Shown: positions 8,887 through 19,005 of the stretch, piece after piece
How positions within the stretch are numbered: position 1 is the stretch's first letter
Layout of the letters: each line of letters starts with the position of its first letter
Source of the DNA: Nitrospina sp. LS_NOB
GTDB taxonomy: Bacteria; Nitrospinota; Nitrospinia; Nitrospinales; VA-1
NCBI GenBank assembly: GCA_001542995.1
Contig: LFLA01000026.1
Coordinates: forward strand, 1-64,000
Direction of reading: 5' to 3'
DNA length: 64,000 bases
Notes under the pieces: model-generated
Databases searched by the model: none
What the model was told of the DNA's origin: nothing
Seen by the model: only the letters and a program-made list of their open reading frames with translations
Translations under genes and position numbers: made by a program

Positions 8887-9202
8887 TCACAAGCACTACA
8901 CATATCGAGTCACATGGTCCGAAGAGGATGGCGAGCACCTTGCCCTTTGTGCAGAATTTCCAAGCCTCTCCTATCTTGCGGCAAAACCCACAGACGCACT
9001 GAAAAACATCGTGAAGCTCGTTGGTGAAGTTGTAGAAGATATGGCTACCAACGACGAGCCAATCCCGATGCCGCTTGGAGACAAGCAATATAGCGGAAAA
9101 TTTATGGTGCGTATTCCGCCGGAGCAACACAGAAACCTGGTGATGCAGGCGGCAGAACAAGGCATCAGCCTGAACCGTTATATTTCCAGCAAACTCCACT
9201 AG
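8879..9202 (+). CDS. hicB: HicB-family antitoxin
   Basis: HYTYRVTWSEEDGEHLALCAEFPSLSYLA partial RNase H-like fold plus C-terminal FMVRIPPEQHRNLVMQAAEQGISLNRYISSKL RHH-type; overlaps hicA. Confidence 0.8.
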   Translation: MVNHKHYTYRVTWSEEDGEHLALCAEFPSLSYLAAKPTDALKNIVKLVGEVVEDMATNDEPIPMPLGDKQYSGKFMVRIPPEQHRNLVMQAAEQGISLNRYISSKLH

Positions 9203-9431
9203 GCGTGGGGCCAGCGTGACCGCCGAAAAGCTTCAATGTTCCCCTCACTTCATAGAGAGGGGCTAGGGGAGGGGGTTGTGTGGTACGCCCTCTTTTTAAA
9301 GTACCCCTGTGGGGCAATGAGGCTAATGTTGGGGATACCACATACACGTTCCGGGCATGAAGGTAGTTGAAGAAATATCACAAGGACTGAGGTAATTTGC
9401 ATTATTCATATTTTATATTTTTTTGCATAAG

Positions 9432-10142
9432 ATGAAGAATCAATATTTTGGGGATATAAATGATTATCGCAAATATGGCCTAATTCGCATTCTGGCTAAT
9501 GATGGAATTATAAGAACAGGAGTTTGTTGGATGCTTACTCCAGACGATACCAGAGCGGATGGAAAATTTACTGAGTACCTTGCTGAACCCAAAAAATATA
9601 GAGAGTTTGATCCAGGTTTGTATGATTTTCTAGGCCAATGTTTAAAAGCAAATTTAAGAGATATACATGAAATCTCTGGTTCTGATAAATTTCCTAATGC
9701 TATTTTTTATAACCCAATATTAGAAGATGATGTTGCTCGGAGAGAACAATATTTTTCGAGTATGTTTAAGTTGTTTCAAGATGCTGATTTGATATTTTTT
9801 GATCCAGACAATGGCCTGGAAATTAAATCCAGGTCTCTAGGGCAGAAAGACTCTTCAAAATATCTGTACTGGTTTGAAGTTGCTGAATGTTATGAAGCGG
9901 GTCATTCTATTTTGATATATCAGCATTTCATTCGCGAAAATAGAGATGATTTTATATCAAAAAAATTAAGAAAGATTCATATAGAAACAGGCAGTAAAAA
10001 TATTATTTCCCTCCAAACGCCTCATGTTGTGTTTTTTCTCGCTCCCCAAGACAAACATAATGAGTACTTTTTGAAAAGAACTGAAATGGTTTCAAAAGTT
10101 TGGAATGGGCAAATTAAGGTGTCCTTTCATTCTTTTTCCTGA
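9432..10142 (+). CDS. conserved hypothetical protein (YFGDINDYRKYG family)
   Basis: ORF 9423-10142, first ATG 9432; motifs YFGDINDYRKYGLIR and FFDPDNGLE. Confidence 0.7.
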   Translation: MKNQYFGDINDYRKYGLIRILANDGIIRTGVCWMLTPDDTRADGKFTEYLAEPKKYREFDPGLYDFLGQCLKANLRDIHEISGSDKFPNAIFYNPILEDDVARREQYFSSMFKLFQDADLIFFDPDNGLEIKSRSLGQKDSSKYLYWFEVAECYEAGHSILIYQHFIRENRDDFISKKLRKIHIETGSKNIISLQTPHVVFFLAPQDKHNEYFLKRTEMVSKVWNGQIKVSFHSFS

Positions 10143-10258
10143 TTTACGCTGTCAATAAAGAGACAAAGAACGGGTGTCAGGCCGAGTCGGCCAAAAAGAT
10201 GTAAATCACCCCAACCCTCTTTAACAAAGAGGGAGTTAAAACCCAAACCGCTCCTGAT

Positions 10259-10332
10259 CGTCATCGCGAACCGCAAAGCGGTGTGGCGATCTAGGTTCTG
10301 GATTGCTTCGTCATCTTGTTCCTCGCAATGAC
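10259..10332. repeat. REP-like palindromic repeat
   Basis: gtcatcgcgaaccgcaaagcggtgtggcgatctagg..ggattgcttcgtcatcttgttcctcgcaatgac. Confidence 0.65.
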
Positions 10333-10441
10333 AGCAACCCCCTCAGTTACCCCTCCGGGGCACGAAAATTTAGGAAAAATATCACGTCTTCGTCGCCATG
10401 GCTCCTCAGAATGACAAGAAAAGCCACCTTGTCGTCGCTGT

Positions 10442-11410
10442 TTATTCTTGAAATATCCTTATCAACTTTTCTACCGATTCGGATTGCAGGGCTTTGAAAA
10501 TTTTTTCTACTTGTACGGATAATTCTTTTTCGCTCTGGAACTTCAGTTCCAGTTTCAATTCGTTACTCTCAAACGTATCCTGAAACCGGAGCTTGGTTTT
10601 GTCGTCCAGTTCCATTTCATCGAGAGCGCGGGCGACCCGCTTTCTCATGTCCGACAGAACCGGATAACGCAGGCCATAAAGTATTTTGTGGATCTGTTCA
10701 TATTGCTGGGGAGCCGGTAAGTCCGATGCCGCCAGGATTTTTTGAAGTTCGCCGCGGGATAAAATTTCTCCCGGTGTGGTGTTTTCCCGTGTCGCGACTT
10801 CGTCAACGAGTTCCAGCAGGTCCCGCCATTTGTTGACTCCCGGCCTGAGAGCAGAAAACAAATTTTCGGCTTCTTCCAGACGGTCCCATTTATAAAAATT
10901 GCTGAAGGTTTTAACCGGAACTCCGGCACGGTGCAGCAGGATTTGCATCTTGGGGCTTAAGGATTTGACGCCGGACAAGTCTAAAAATATTTTTTTACTG
11001 CGTTCCAGTTCCAGTAAAGGCATATACTCTTCAATAATGGTTTCATCAGAAATTCCAGAATGCTTGAGTTTGTTAAGGATGATTCCCTTTTCAATGTCGC
11101 TATAATGCCGCTGCCCGAAATTTTCGTTCAGGTTTATGGCCAATCGAGATGCATTATCTATTTCAGGTATGATGAAGGCGGGGATGCTGGTTAAGCCCGA
11201 TCGGGGGGCCGCCTGGAAACGTTTATGTCCGCTGACGATTGCATAGTAATTTCCGGATAGGCAGACCGAAATAGGATGCCGGATGCCGATCACTTTGATC
11301 GAGTCCATTAACTTTTCCGGACAGCCGTCCAGCGAGAAATCCGTCAACCGGTCTTCAGGGTCGATATCTGTTATCGGGATTTCGGAAACATCAGAAAGTT
11401 TGATTTTCAT
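10442..11410 (-). CDS. ParB/Spo0J-like nuclease-domain protein (orphan)
   Basis: IPITDIDPEDR..IRHPISVCLSGNYYAIVSGHKRFQAAPRSGLTSIPAFI resembles the ParB N-terminal motif; start taken at MKIKLSD. Confidence 0.75.
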   Translation of the reverse strand: MKIKLSDVSEIPITDIDPEDRLTDFSLDGCPEKLMDSIKVIGIRHPISVCLSGNYYAIVSGHKRFQAAPRSGLTSIPAFIIPEIDNASRLAINLNENFGQRHYSDIEKGIILNKLKHSGISDETIIEEYMPLLELERSKKIFLDLSGVKSLSPKMQILLHRAGVPVKTFSNFYKWDRLEEAENLFSALRPGVNKWRDLLELVDEVATRENTTPGEILSRGELQKILAASDLPAPQQYEQIHKILYGLRYPVLSDMRKRVARALDEMELDDKTKLRFQDTFESNELKLELKFQSEKELSVQVEKIFKALQSESVEKLIRIFQE

Positions 11411-12296
11411 GCAATCGATCAAAAAAATATTATGGACCATCACCCTGGGGTTGATTCTTTCCGGTTGTCAGGAAAAAATTCCTCAAGGCATGGTTTTGAT
11501 TCTTTCGGGAGAGTTTACCATTGGAACCGACCAGACGGATGAGGAAAACCACGCGCTTTCTTTAGGGCTGAACAAGCCTTGGTTTGCCGACGAGTCGCCG
11601 GAGCGGCGTATCGACATCCCCGATTATTATATTGACCGGTTTGAGGTGACCAACCTGCAATATTTTATTTTTTGCCAGGCCAGCGACCACAAACCGCCAC
11701 GTTATTGGAAGGGCGAAAAGTTTCCCGAAGGGCAGGAGCGCTTCCCAGTCACGGAAGTGAATTATTTTGACGCCAGCACCTACGCCAAATGGGCTGGCAA
11801 GCGCTTGCCCAATGAGAAGGAGTGGGAAAAAGCGGCGAGGGGTCGGGCGGGATTCATCTATCCCTGGGGCGATGATTTTTTACCAGGTGTTGCCAACCTA
11901 AGTCTTTCTCCCAGAACAAAAACAGGACAGGGATTGAAACCGGTCGGCAGTTTCCCTAAAAGCGCCAGTCCTTACAAGGTGCACGATATGATCGGCAACG
12001 CCTGGGAATGGGTCTGGGAATATTATCAGCCTTATCCTGGCAACAGGTTTAAAAACCCGGCCTATGAAAAGAAAGAGATCGTGGTGCGGGGCTTGTCGTA
12101 TATGGGTGTGGGGCATTTTAGCAAAAAGGATTTTTTAAGGGTTGTCTCGCTCAAGGCCCGGGCTTCTTACCGTGCGCACCTCAACCCGCTGGCACGGAAA
12201 AAGGATGTCGGTTTTCGTTGCGCCAAAGATCGCCCGCCATTTATGGAAAGAGTTTTTGGCATCAAATCCGCCGAGCCGAAAGAAACGGCAGTATAA
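11409..12296 (+). CDS. formylglycine-generating enzyme/SUMF1-domain lipoprotein
   Basis: Lipobox MQSIKKILWTITLGLILSGC; GEFTIGTD..VTNLQYFIFC..PVTEVNYFDASTYAKWAGKRLPNEKEWEKAARG..YPWGD. Confidence 0.9.
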   Translation: MQSIKKILWTITLGLILSGCQEKIPQGMVLILSGEFTIGTDQTDEENHALSLGLNKPWFADESPERRIDIPDYYIDRFEVTNLQYFIFCQASDHKPPRYWKGEKFPEGQERFPVTEVNYFDASTYAKWAGKRLPNEKEWEKAARGRAGFIYPWGDDFLPGVANLSLSPRTKTGQGLKPVGSFPKSASPYKVHDMIGNAWEWVWEYYQPYPGNRFKNPAYEKKEIVVRGLSYMGVGHFSKKDFLRVVSLKARASYRAHLNPLARKKDVGFRCAKDRPPFMERVFGIKSAEPKETAV

Positions 12297-12418
12297 AAAT
12301 TTGTTTGAAAGGGTGGTTGTTTTCACTGATTTTAATGGAGTAGTATAATATTATCATCCTGTTTGATTCCCCGTTTTGTTCGGAATGTTAACCCGCAAAT
12401 TTAAGGTCAGAAAACGTT

Positions 12419-15400
12419 TTGAAATTTGAAGATGTATTAGGAACCCAGGTTCTTTTTCTCGATGGCGCCATGGGCACCATGGTCCAGAACCTGGAGTTGG
12501 AAGATTCTGCTTTTGGCGGTCCCGCGTTTAAAATGCTGACTGATCTGTTGATCTTTTCCCGCCCGGATGATCTGGAAGGCATCCACCTGAAATATTTAGA
12601 GGCCGGGGCCAACCTGATCGAGACCGATACCTTTGGCGCTTCTCCTTTCCGTCTGGCCGAATTCGATTTTAAGGATATCGACCTGGCCGATATCAAAGCC
12701 ATTCCGAAAGAGCTGAACCTTAAAGAGTCGGACTATGACGCGATCACTCACCATTTGAATGTTGAGGGTTGCCGCATAGCCAGAAAGGCGATCGACCGCT
12801 ATAAAGCCTCGCCGGATTATGACGACCGGCCCTTGTTTGTTGCCGGTTCCATCGGGCCTTCCAACTATGTTCTTTCCAAGACCGAGGCCGATCTCAAAAA
12901 AGCGACCTGGTCGCAGATTGTTGATAACAACAAAAAACAGGTGTTGGGATTGATCGAAGGTGGCGCCGATGTGCTTTTGTTTGAAACGCAGCAGGACATT
13001 CTGGAACTGAAAGCTTCACTGGTCGGTGCCCACGAGGCGTTCAAGGAAACCGGGAAAAAAGTTCCCATCATCGCCCAGGTCACGGTGGATGGGTTTTCCA
13101 AAATGCAGATTTTCAATACTGATATTCACGCGGCTTATGTGGCGGTGCAGGGCATGGGGATTTCCGCCTTCGGCATCAACTGCAATACTGGTCCGGAGCT
13201 GATGGAAAAAACGGTGGAAAAACTGAGTCGGTTTTGTCATCACCCGATATCCATCGTGCCCAATGCCGGGCAACCCGTCTCCGAAGATGGCAAAACCTGT
13301 TACAAGCTTCAGCCTGAAGAGATGGCAGATTATGTCGAACGGTTTGTGAAAGATTCCGGAGTTGCCATTATCGGCGGTTGTTGCGGAACCACGCCGGACC
13401 ATATTCGCGCCTTGTCGAACCGTTTGAAAGGTGTAGTCCCCAATAGAAAAAAAATAGAGAAGCAGGTTTATGTCTCCGGTCCGCAGGTGGCGGTGGCTCT
13501 CGACAGTTCTGAGGCATTGCTCCGCATTGGTGAAAGGCTGAACGTCAGGGGCAGTAAAAAGGTTCGCGAAGCGGTGGAGCGTGACGATGGCATCCAGATG
13601 GCGACGCTGGAAGAGGTGACCGAAGAGCAGGTCAAGGATTTAGGAATCGAAATCATCGATGTTTGTATGGACAGCAACATTGTCGAAACCGAAGTGGCAT
13701 TGACCAAAACCATTTATGAGCTGACCAGCGATTTCAAGGGTGTCATGTGCATCGACTCGTTTTCGGTTGAGGCGCTCAAGATGGCCATCGAAGTTTATCC
13801 GGGCAGGCCGATCATCAACTCCATCAGTCTTGAAGAATATGAGGCTGGGGTGAGCAAGCTTGATGCCGTGTTGTCTCAAACTGCGGAACATAATCCGGTT
13901 TACATCGCTTTGGTGAATGGACCGGAGGGACCGGGCCAGACTGCTGACGAAAAATATGAGTTGGCTGTAGAAATTGTGAAACAGGCCGGGGAAAAATTTA
14001 ATGTTCTGCCCGACCAGATTATTATTGATGTCAATGCTTATCCCATCGGTTCGGAATCCGTCGAGGGTCTCAACTTTTGCGCGGAGACTTTAAAATGTCT
14101 GCCACGTATCAAAGCCATTCACCCGGATATTAAAACCAGTATGGGTGTGGGCAACCTGACCAACGGGCTTGCCGCCAAGCCCTATATGCGCAAAGTGCTG
14201 ACCAGTGTGTTTCTCGATGAGGCTCGAAAGGCCGGGTTGGACTGTGCCATTTTGAATCCGCATCATTATGTTCCACTTGAAAGTCTGCCGGAAAGTGATG
14301 TGGTTCTGGCCCGCAAGGTTATTCTCGATCGCGACATGACCTCCTTTGAAGAATTGGAGGAGATCGCGTTGACCAAGAAAACAGGAGTCCAAGCCAAAAA
14401 GGTTGTGTACGAAGACCTTCCTCTGGAAGAAAGTATTTGCCAGCGCATCAAGGACGGGTTCAAGCAAAAGCAGGAAGGAAACATTGAAAAAGCGGGTAGG
14501 ATTTTTCCCTATAAAGACCGCATTGTGGAGGACGTTGCCAAAGCCATCGAAACCCACGCGCCTTTGGAATTTATAAGTGGCCATCTCATGATTGCCATGC
14601 GTGAGTTGGGCGATGCTTTTGGTCGCGGGGAAGTGAGCCTGCCGCATCTTTTAAAGAGCGCCGATGTCATGCGCCATGTGATGCAGTTTCTCGAAAGCTT
14701 CATGCGTTTTCAAAGCGGTATCGAGCCCGGTGCCGAGATTGACTATAAAGGGGTGGTGGTGATCGGCACGGTTTATCAGGATGTGCATAGCATTGGTAAA
14801 GACCTGGCGAAAACCTTGCTTGAAAATTATGGTTACCGGGTGATTGACCTGGGTGTGCAGGTTCCGCTGGACCGGTTTATCGACACGGCCAAGCAGGAAA
14901 ACGCTGATGCCATTGGCATGAGCGCTTTACTGGTGCAAACCTCCAACCACATGATAACGATCAGCCGCATGTTGCTCGACCAGAAATATTCCATTCCGAT
15001 TCTCATTGGCGGGGCTCCGGTTAACTCCCGGCACGCCGGGTATGTGGCCATGCATGGCGGAGACGATACGCAAGCGATTCTGGATAATGTTTTTTATTGC
15101 GGCAGTGGAATGGATGGTGTCAACACCATGGGACTTCTCATGGACAAAAATCAGCGTCCTGGCCTGCTGAAAGAAAATAAAGAAAAGTTGTTGCGTGAAT
15201 ATCAAAAGGCAAAAGGAATTCAGAAAGAGAAAGACAAACTATTGCAGACCCTGCCCAGAAGAAAGGTCAATTTCAGGCATCATGAAAGTCCTTCAGACGG
15301 ATACGGAATTCACAAGGTCGAGTTCAAACTGCATAAGCTTGCAGGAAATATAGATCGCAAAAGTTTGTATTCGCTGAATTGGAAGTTCGGTAAAAAATCA

Positions 15401-16036
15401 AGCTGGATCCATAAGGGAGTGACCCTGCAACAACTTCAGGCTTTGGAAAAAACCTGGATAGAAAAAGCCGAGCAGAGAGGGTGGGTTGTTCCTAAGGCCC
15501 GGTTTGCACTGTTCCCGGCGCAATCGGATGGAGATGAGGTCATTATTTATGATCCGAAAAACCGGGAGAAGGAATTGGCCCGGCTCCGATTCGATGTCTG
15601 CATTGGCAAGGGAAGAAAAGATATCTTTTCGGTGGGCCAGTATTTTTATGGCAAAGCTTCTGGACAATGGGATGTGATTGGATTGCAGATATCGACCGCG
15701 GGCGACCAGGTCGAAGCGGGCATCGAAGAGTTCAAGGCGCAGAATGACAGCGAGTCGGCGTTATACCTTCAGGGTTTGAGCGATCGGGTGGCTGAAGACC
15801 TGGCCGAATACATCCATCAATTGCTGCGTCAGCGGGTTGGGGCGAACAAAGACAACCGGGGCCAACGCTACAGTCCGGGTTATCCGGCCATCACCGACCT
15901 GACTTACAATCGTGTTATCTGGGAACTTCTGGGTGCCGAGGATATTGGTGTGACCCTGACCTCAGCGAACGAGTTTTACCCGCCCAGTACCACTGCCGCA
16001 GTGATCTGTTTTCACAAAGATGCCGGATACAGTTGA
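12419..16036 (+). CDS. metH: cobalamin-dependent methionine synthase
   Basis: Hcy-binding, pterin-binding, B12-binding (VHSIGKDLAKTLLENYGYRVIDLG) and activation domains; 1205 aa. Confidence 0.97.
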   Translation: MKFEDVLGTQVLFLDGAMGTMVQNLELEDSAFGGPAFKMLTDLLIFSRPDDLEGIHLKYLEAGANLIETDTFGASPFRLAEFDFKDIDLADIKAIPKELNLKESDYDAITHHLNVEGCRIARKAIDRYKASPDYDDRPLFVAGSIGPSNYVLSKTEADLKKATWSQIVDNNKKQVLGLIEGGADVLLFETQQDILELKASLVGAHEAFKETGKKVPIIAQVTVDGFSKMQIFNTDIHAAYVAVQGMGISAFGINCNTGPELMEKTVEKLSRFCHHPISIVPNAGQPVSEDGKTCYKLQPEEMADYVERFVKDSGVAIIGGCCGTTPDHIRALSNRLKGVVPNRKKIEKQVYVSGPQVAVALDSSEALLRIGERLNVRGSKKVREAVERDDGIQMATLEEVTEEQVKDLGIEIIDVCMDSNIVETEVALTKTIYELTSDFKGVMCIDSFSVEALKMAIEVYPGRPIINSISLEEYEAGVSKLDAVLSQTAEHNPVYIALVNGPEGPGQTADEKYELAVEIVKQAGEKFNVLPDQIIIDVNAYPIGSESVEGLNFCAETLKCLPRIKAIHPDIKTSMGVGNLTNGLAAKPYMRKVLTSVFLDEARKAGLDCAILNPHHYVPLESLPESDVVLARKVILDRDMTSFEELEEIALTKKTGVQAKKVVYEDLPLEESICQRIKDGFKQKQEGNIEKAGRIFPYKDRIVEDVAKAIETHAPLEFISGHLMIAMRELGDAFGRGEVSLPHLLKSADVMRHVMQFLESFMRFQSGIEPGAEIDYKGVVVIGTVYQDVHSIGKDLAKTLLENYGYRVIDLGVQVPLDRFIDTAKQENADAIGMSALLVQTSNHMITISRMLLDQKYSIPILIGGAPVNSRHAGYVAMHGGDDTQAILDNVFYCGSGMDGVNTMGLLMDKNQRPGLLKENKEKLLREYQKAKGIQKEKDKLLQTLPRRKVNFRHHESPSDGYGIHKVEFKLHKLAGNIDRKSLYSLNWKFGKKSSWIHKGVTLQQLQALEKTWIEKAEQRGWVVPKARFALFPAQSDGDEVIIYDPKNREKELARLRFDVCIGKGRKDIFSVGQYFYGKASGQWDVIGLQISTAGDQVEAGIEEFKAQNDSESALYLQGLSDRVAEDLAEYIHQLLRQRVGANKDNRGQRYSPGYPAITDLTYNRVIWELLGAEDIGVTLTSANEFYPPSTTAAVICFHKDAGYS

Positions 16037-16037
16037 T

Positions 16038-16140
16038 CCCCGGCGAGCCGCCGCCGGCAAACTGCCATACTCTCATTAGTCGGCAAAGAGTTATCTTGGC
16101 CTAAAAAGTCTTTGCCCAATTACCACCGGGCGTTGCCCGG
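16038..16140 (+). repeat. hairpin-bounded dispersed repeat
   Basis: ccggcgagccgccgccgg hairpin, core cggcaaagagttatcttggcctaaaaagtctttgccc, terminal ccgggcgttgcccgg; starts 2 bp after the metH stop. Confidence 0.75.
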
Positions 16141-16413
16141 TCAAGTCCTTTCAATTTTTAGCCAATAAGAAAACACTCGCCGGATCGGGATTTGCTGGTT
16201 TGGCGGGTTGCGGAGTGATAAGATAAACCCATAAAATATAAGGTCTTGGTCGATAGAAGCTGGAGAGGAAATAAAACCTTTGTATAATTGACATCATTTG
16301 TTAAGATAATGAGGACGTTTACCCAAATAGAACAGAGATGTTGCCTGTCAGTTTTTACCCCTGCAGGCCTCTTTTCAGATTATGAATCCGCTATTTTTGA
16401 GGCAAGTTGAATC

Positions 16414-18843
16414 ATGTTTAAGCGATTCACAGAGAGGGCGCGAAGAGTCATCATCCTTGCTCGCGAGGAAGCTGAGCTTTACCGCCATGAATATCTAGGA
16501 ACAGAACATATTTTGCAGGGTGTTATTAAAGATGGCGGGGGTATTGCTGTTGCCATCGTTCAAAAAAGCGGAGTGGATCTGGTTCAGTTGAAAAAGGAAC
16601 TGGAGAAAAACCTGCCTCGTAGTTCAAACTCCCTGATCATTGGGGATATTCCCTTCACCTCCCGTGCCAAGAAAGTTTTGGAATTCGCGGTGGAGGAAGC
16701 GCGAGCCCTGAATCATAATTATATCGGCACCGAGCATCTGCTTCTGGGACTTTTGAAGGAAAAAGAAGGCGTTGCTTGCCGGGTACTGAATAGTTTCGGC
16801 ATGTTCTTTGATGATGTCCGGGAAAAAATTGTGGAAATGTTCAAAGAACCCACCGAGAGCAGCCGCGAAGTGGGCAAAACCCCGACGCTGGATGAATTCA
16901 GCCGTGACTTGACGAAGATGGCAATAGACGGGAAGTTGGATCCGATCATTGGCCGAGCCAAGGAAATCGAACGGGTGATTCAAATTCTCAGCCGTCGCAC
17001 CAAAAACAATCCGGTATTGATTGGCGAACCCGGTGTCGGTAAAACCGCGATCGTCGAAGGTCTGGCCCAACTTATTATTGAACGGGAAGTGCCGGACACG
17101 CTTTTTGAGAAACGCGTGGTCTCTTTGGATTTGGGTTCCCTGATTGCGGGCACTAAGTACCGCGGTCAGTTCGAAGCTCGTCTCAAAGGCATCATGAAAG
17201 AAATCATCCAGAATGACAGCGTTATTTTGTTTATTGACGAGTTGCATACTCTGGTAGGAGCGGGAGCCGCCGAGGGTTCGGTGGATGCTTCCAATATGCT
17301 CAAGCCGGCTCTTTCCCGTGGTGAGATCCAGTGCATCGGTGCCACCACTCTGGAAGAGTATCGTAAATACATTGAGAAGAACGGCGCGTTGGAAAGACGT
17401 TTTCAGCCCATCATTGTGAATCCGCCAACAGTGGAAGAAACAATTGAGATCATCAAGGGGCTGAGGGTTCCGTATGAACTGCACCACAGAGCAAAAATCT
17501 CCGATGAAGCGATTGTCACTGCGGTCCGGTTTGCCGAGCGGTACATCAGCGACCGGTTCCTCCCTGATAAAGCTATTGACGTGATCGATGAGGCGGGGTC
17601 CCGGGTGCGTCTGCGTGAGATCACCCAATCTCCCGAGATGAAAAAAATTCAGCGCGATGTAGATGTTGTCATTCGCGACAAGAAAATCTGCATCGAAAAT
17701 CAGGAATTTGAAAAGGCTGTTGAATTGCGCGACAAGGAAGAAGAGTTGCGCGATAAGCTGGATGTGGTGAAGGCAGACTGGGATAAAGGCCGCGATACCA
17801 GTGAACCCAGCATTACAGAAGATGATATTGCCGATGTTGTTTCCAGCATGACCGGAATACCGCTCCATAGAATTGAGGAGAAAGAAAGTGCCCGCCTGAT
17901 GAATATGGAAAAAGAACTGGCTGGTAAAGTGGTTGGGCAGAGCGAGGCCATCAAAGTTTTGACTAAGGCGATTCGCCGGTCCCGCTCAGGCTTGAAAGAT
18001 ATGAAAAGGCCGATTGGCACTTTTCTTTTTCTTGGCCCCACCGGTGTTGGTAAAACTGAGCTGGCAAAAGTTCTGGCCGAATTTCTGTTTGGCAATGAGG
18101 ACGCGCTCATCCGGTTGGATATGTCGGAGTATATGGAAAAATTCAACGTGTCCCGTTTGACAGGAGCACCTCCAGGATATGTCGGCTATGAGGAAGGCGG
18201 CCAGTTGACAGAAAAGGTACGCCGTAAACCTTATTCGGTGGTCCTCTTTGACGAGATCGAAAAAGCCAATCCGGATATCTACCATCTCCTGTTGCAGATC
18301 ATGGACGATGGTCGATTGACCGATAGCTATGGCCGGGTGGTGGATTTTAAGAATACGGTTGTGATTCTTACCTCCAATATCAGTTCCCGGATGCTGGAAA
18401 AGGGAACCAGTCTTGGATTTCACAAGGATGACGATGAACTGAGCTACGACAGGATGCAAAAGGAATTGAAGCAGGACTTGAAAAAGACCTTCAATCCTGA
18501 GTTTCTCAACCGGTTGAGTGAGACGGTGGTCTTCCGTCCCCTGGAATTGGGAAATATTGTCGAGATTCTCGATGTTCAGTTGAACATTCTCAACGAGCAA
18601 TTGATTGAGCAGGGATTGACCATTGATGTGACTCCTGATGCGAAAAAATGGCTGGCTGAAAAGGGCTTCGATGCTAATTTTGGTGCCCGGCCTTTGAAAC
18701 GAGCCATTCAAAAACATTTGGAAGATGTCTTGTCCGACGAAATGCTCAAAGGTCGATTTACAAACGGTGGGCTCATTGAGGTTAGCTTGCAGGATGAGGC
18801 CCTGGTGTTTGTTGAAAAATCCGGGGCTCTCAATGTTGGCTGA
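16414..18843 (+). CDS. clpC: ATP-dependent Clp protease ATP-binding subunit ClpC
   Basis: Clp_N, two AAA+ modules ([27 protein letters not shown]), UVR-like linker. Confidence 0.95.
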   Translation: MFKRFTERARRVIILAREEAELYRHEYLGTEHILQGVIKDGGGIAVAIVQKSGVDLVQLKKELEKNLPRSSNSLIIGDIPFTSRAKKVLEFAVEEARALNHNYIGTEHLLLGLLKEKEGVACRVLNSFGMFFDDVREKIVEMFKEPTESSREVGKTPTLDEFSRDLTKMAIDGKLDPIIGRAKEIERVIQILSRRTKNNPVLIGEPGVGKTAIVEGLAQLIIEREVPDTLFEKRVVSLDLGSLIAGTKYRGQFEARLKGIMKEIIQNDSVILFIDELHTLVGAGAAEGSVDASNMLKPALSRGEIQCIGATTLEEYRKYIEKNGALERRFQPIIVNPPTVEETIEIIKGLRVPYELHHRAKISDEAIVTAVRFAERYISDRFLPDKAIDVIDEAGSRVRLREITQSPEMKKIQRDVDVVIRDKKICIENQEFEKAVELRDKEEELRDKLDVVKADWDKGRDTSEPSITEDDIADVVSSMTGIPLHRIEEKESARLMNMEKELAGKVVGQSEAIKVLTKAIRRSRSGLKDMKRPIGTFLFLGPTGVGKTELAKVLAEFLFGNEDALIRLDMSEYMEKFNVSRLTGAPPGYVGYEEGGQLTEKVRRKPYSVVLFDEIEKANPDIYHLLLQIMDDGRLTDSYGRVVDFKNTVVILTSNISSRMLEKGTSLGFHKDDDELSYDRMQKELKQDLKKTFNPEFLNRLSETVVFRPLELGNIVEILDVQLNILNEQLIEQGLTIDVTPDAKKWLAEKGFDANFGARPLKRAIQKHLEDVLSDEMLKGRFTNGGLIEVSLQDEALVFVEKSGALNVG

Positions 18844-19005
18844 TGGATTTTTCTTTGCTTAAACGGAAGCAATGACGATAAAAAATATTTAAGGTATTAA
18901 GTTTAAGCAGGTTGTACCGCTGAGGCTTAATACTTTTTTTTGCTTGGAAATGCAGGTGAGGTTTTACCTCTGATAACTCGAAAAAATTTAGATAGTTCTG
19001 GCCGA

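Noticed and set aside
12297-12418. Cobalamin or SAM riboswitch upstream of metH
   Set aside because: No B12-box or SAM-box-like conserved segments visible in the short leader.
16624-17868. Long antisense ORF (414 aa) within clpC, and similar antisense ORFs in metH, glnA and cimA
   Set aside because: Shadow ORFs opposite strongly coding genes; no recognisable domains or start signals.
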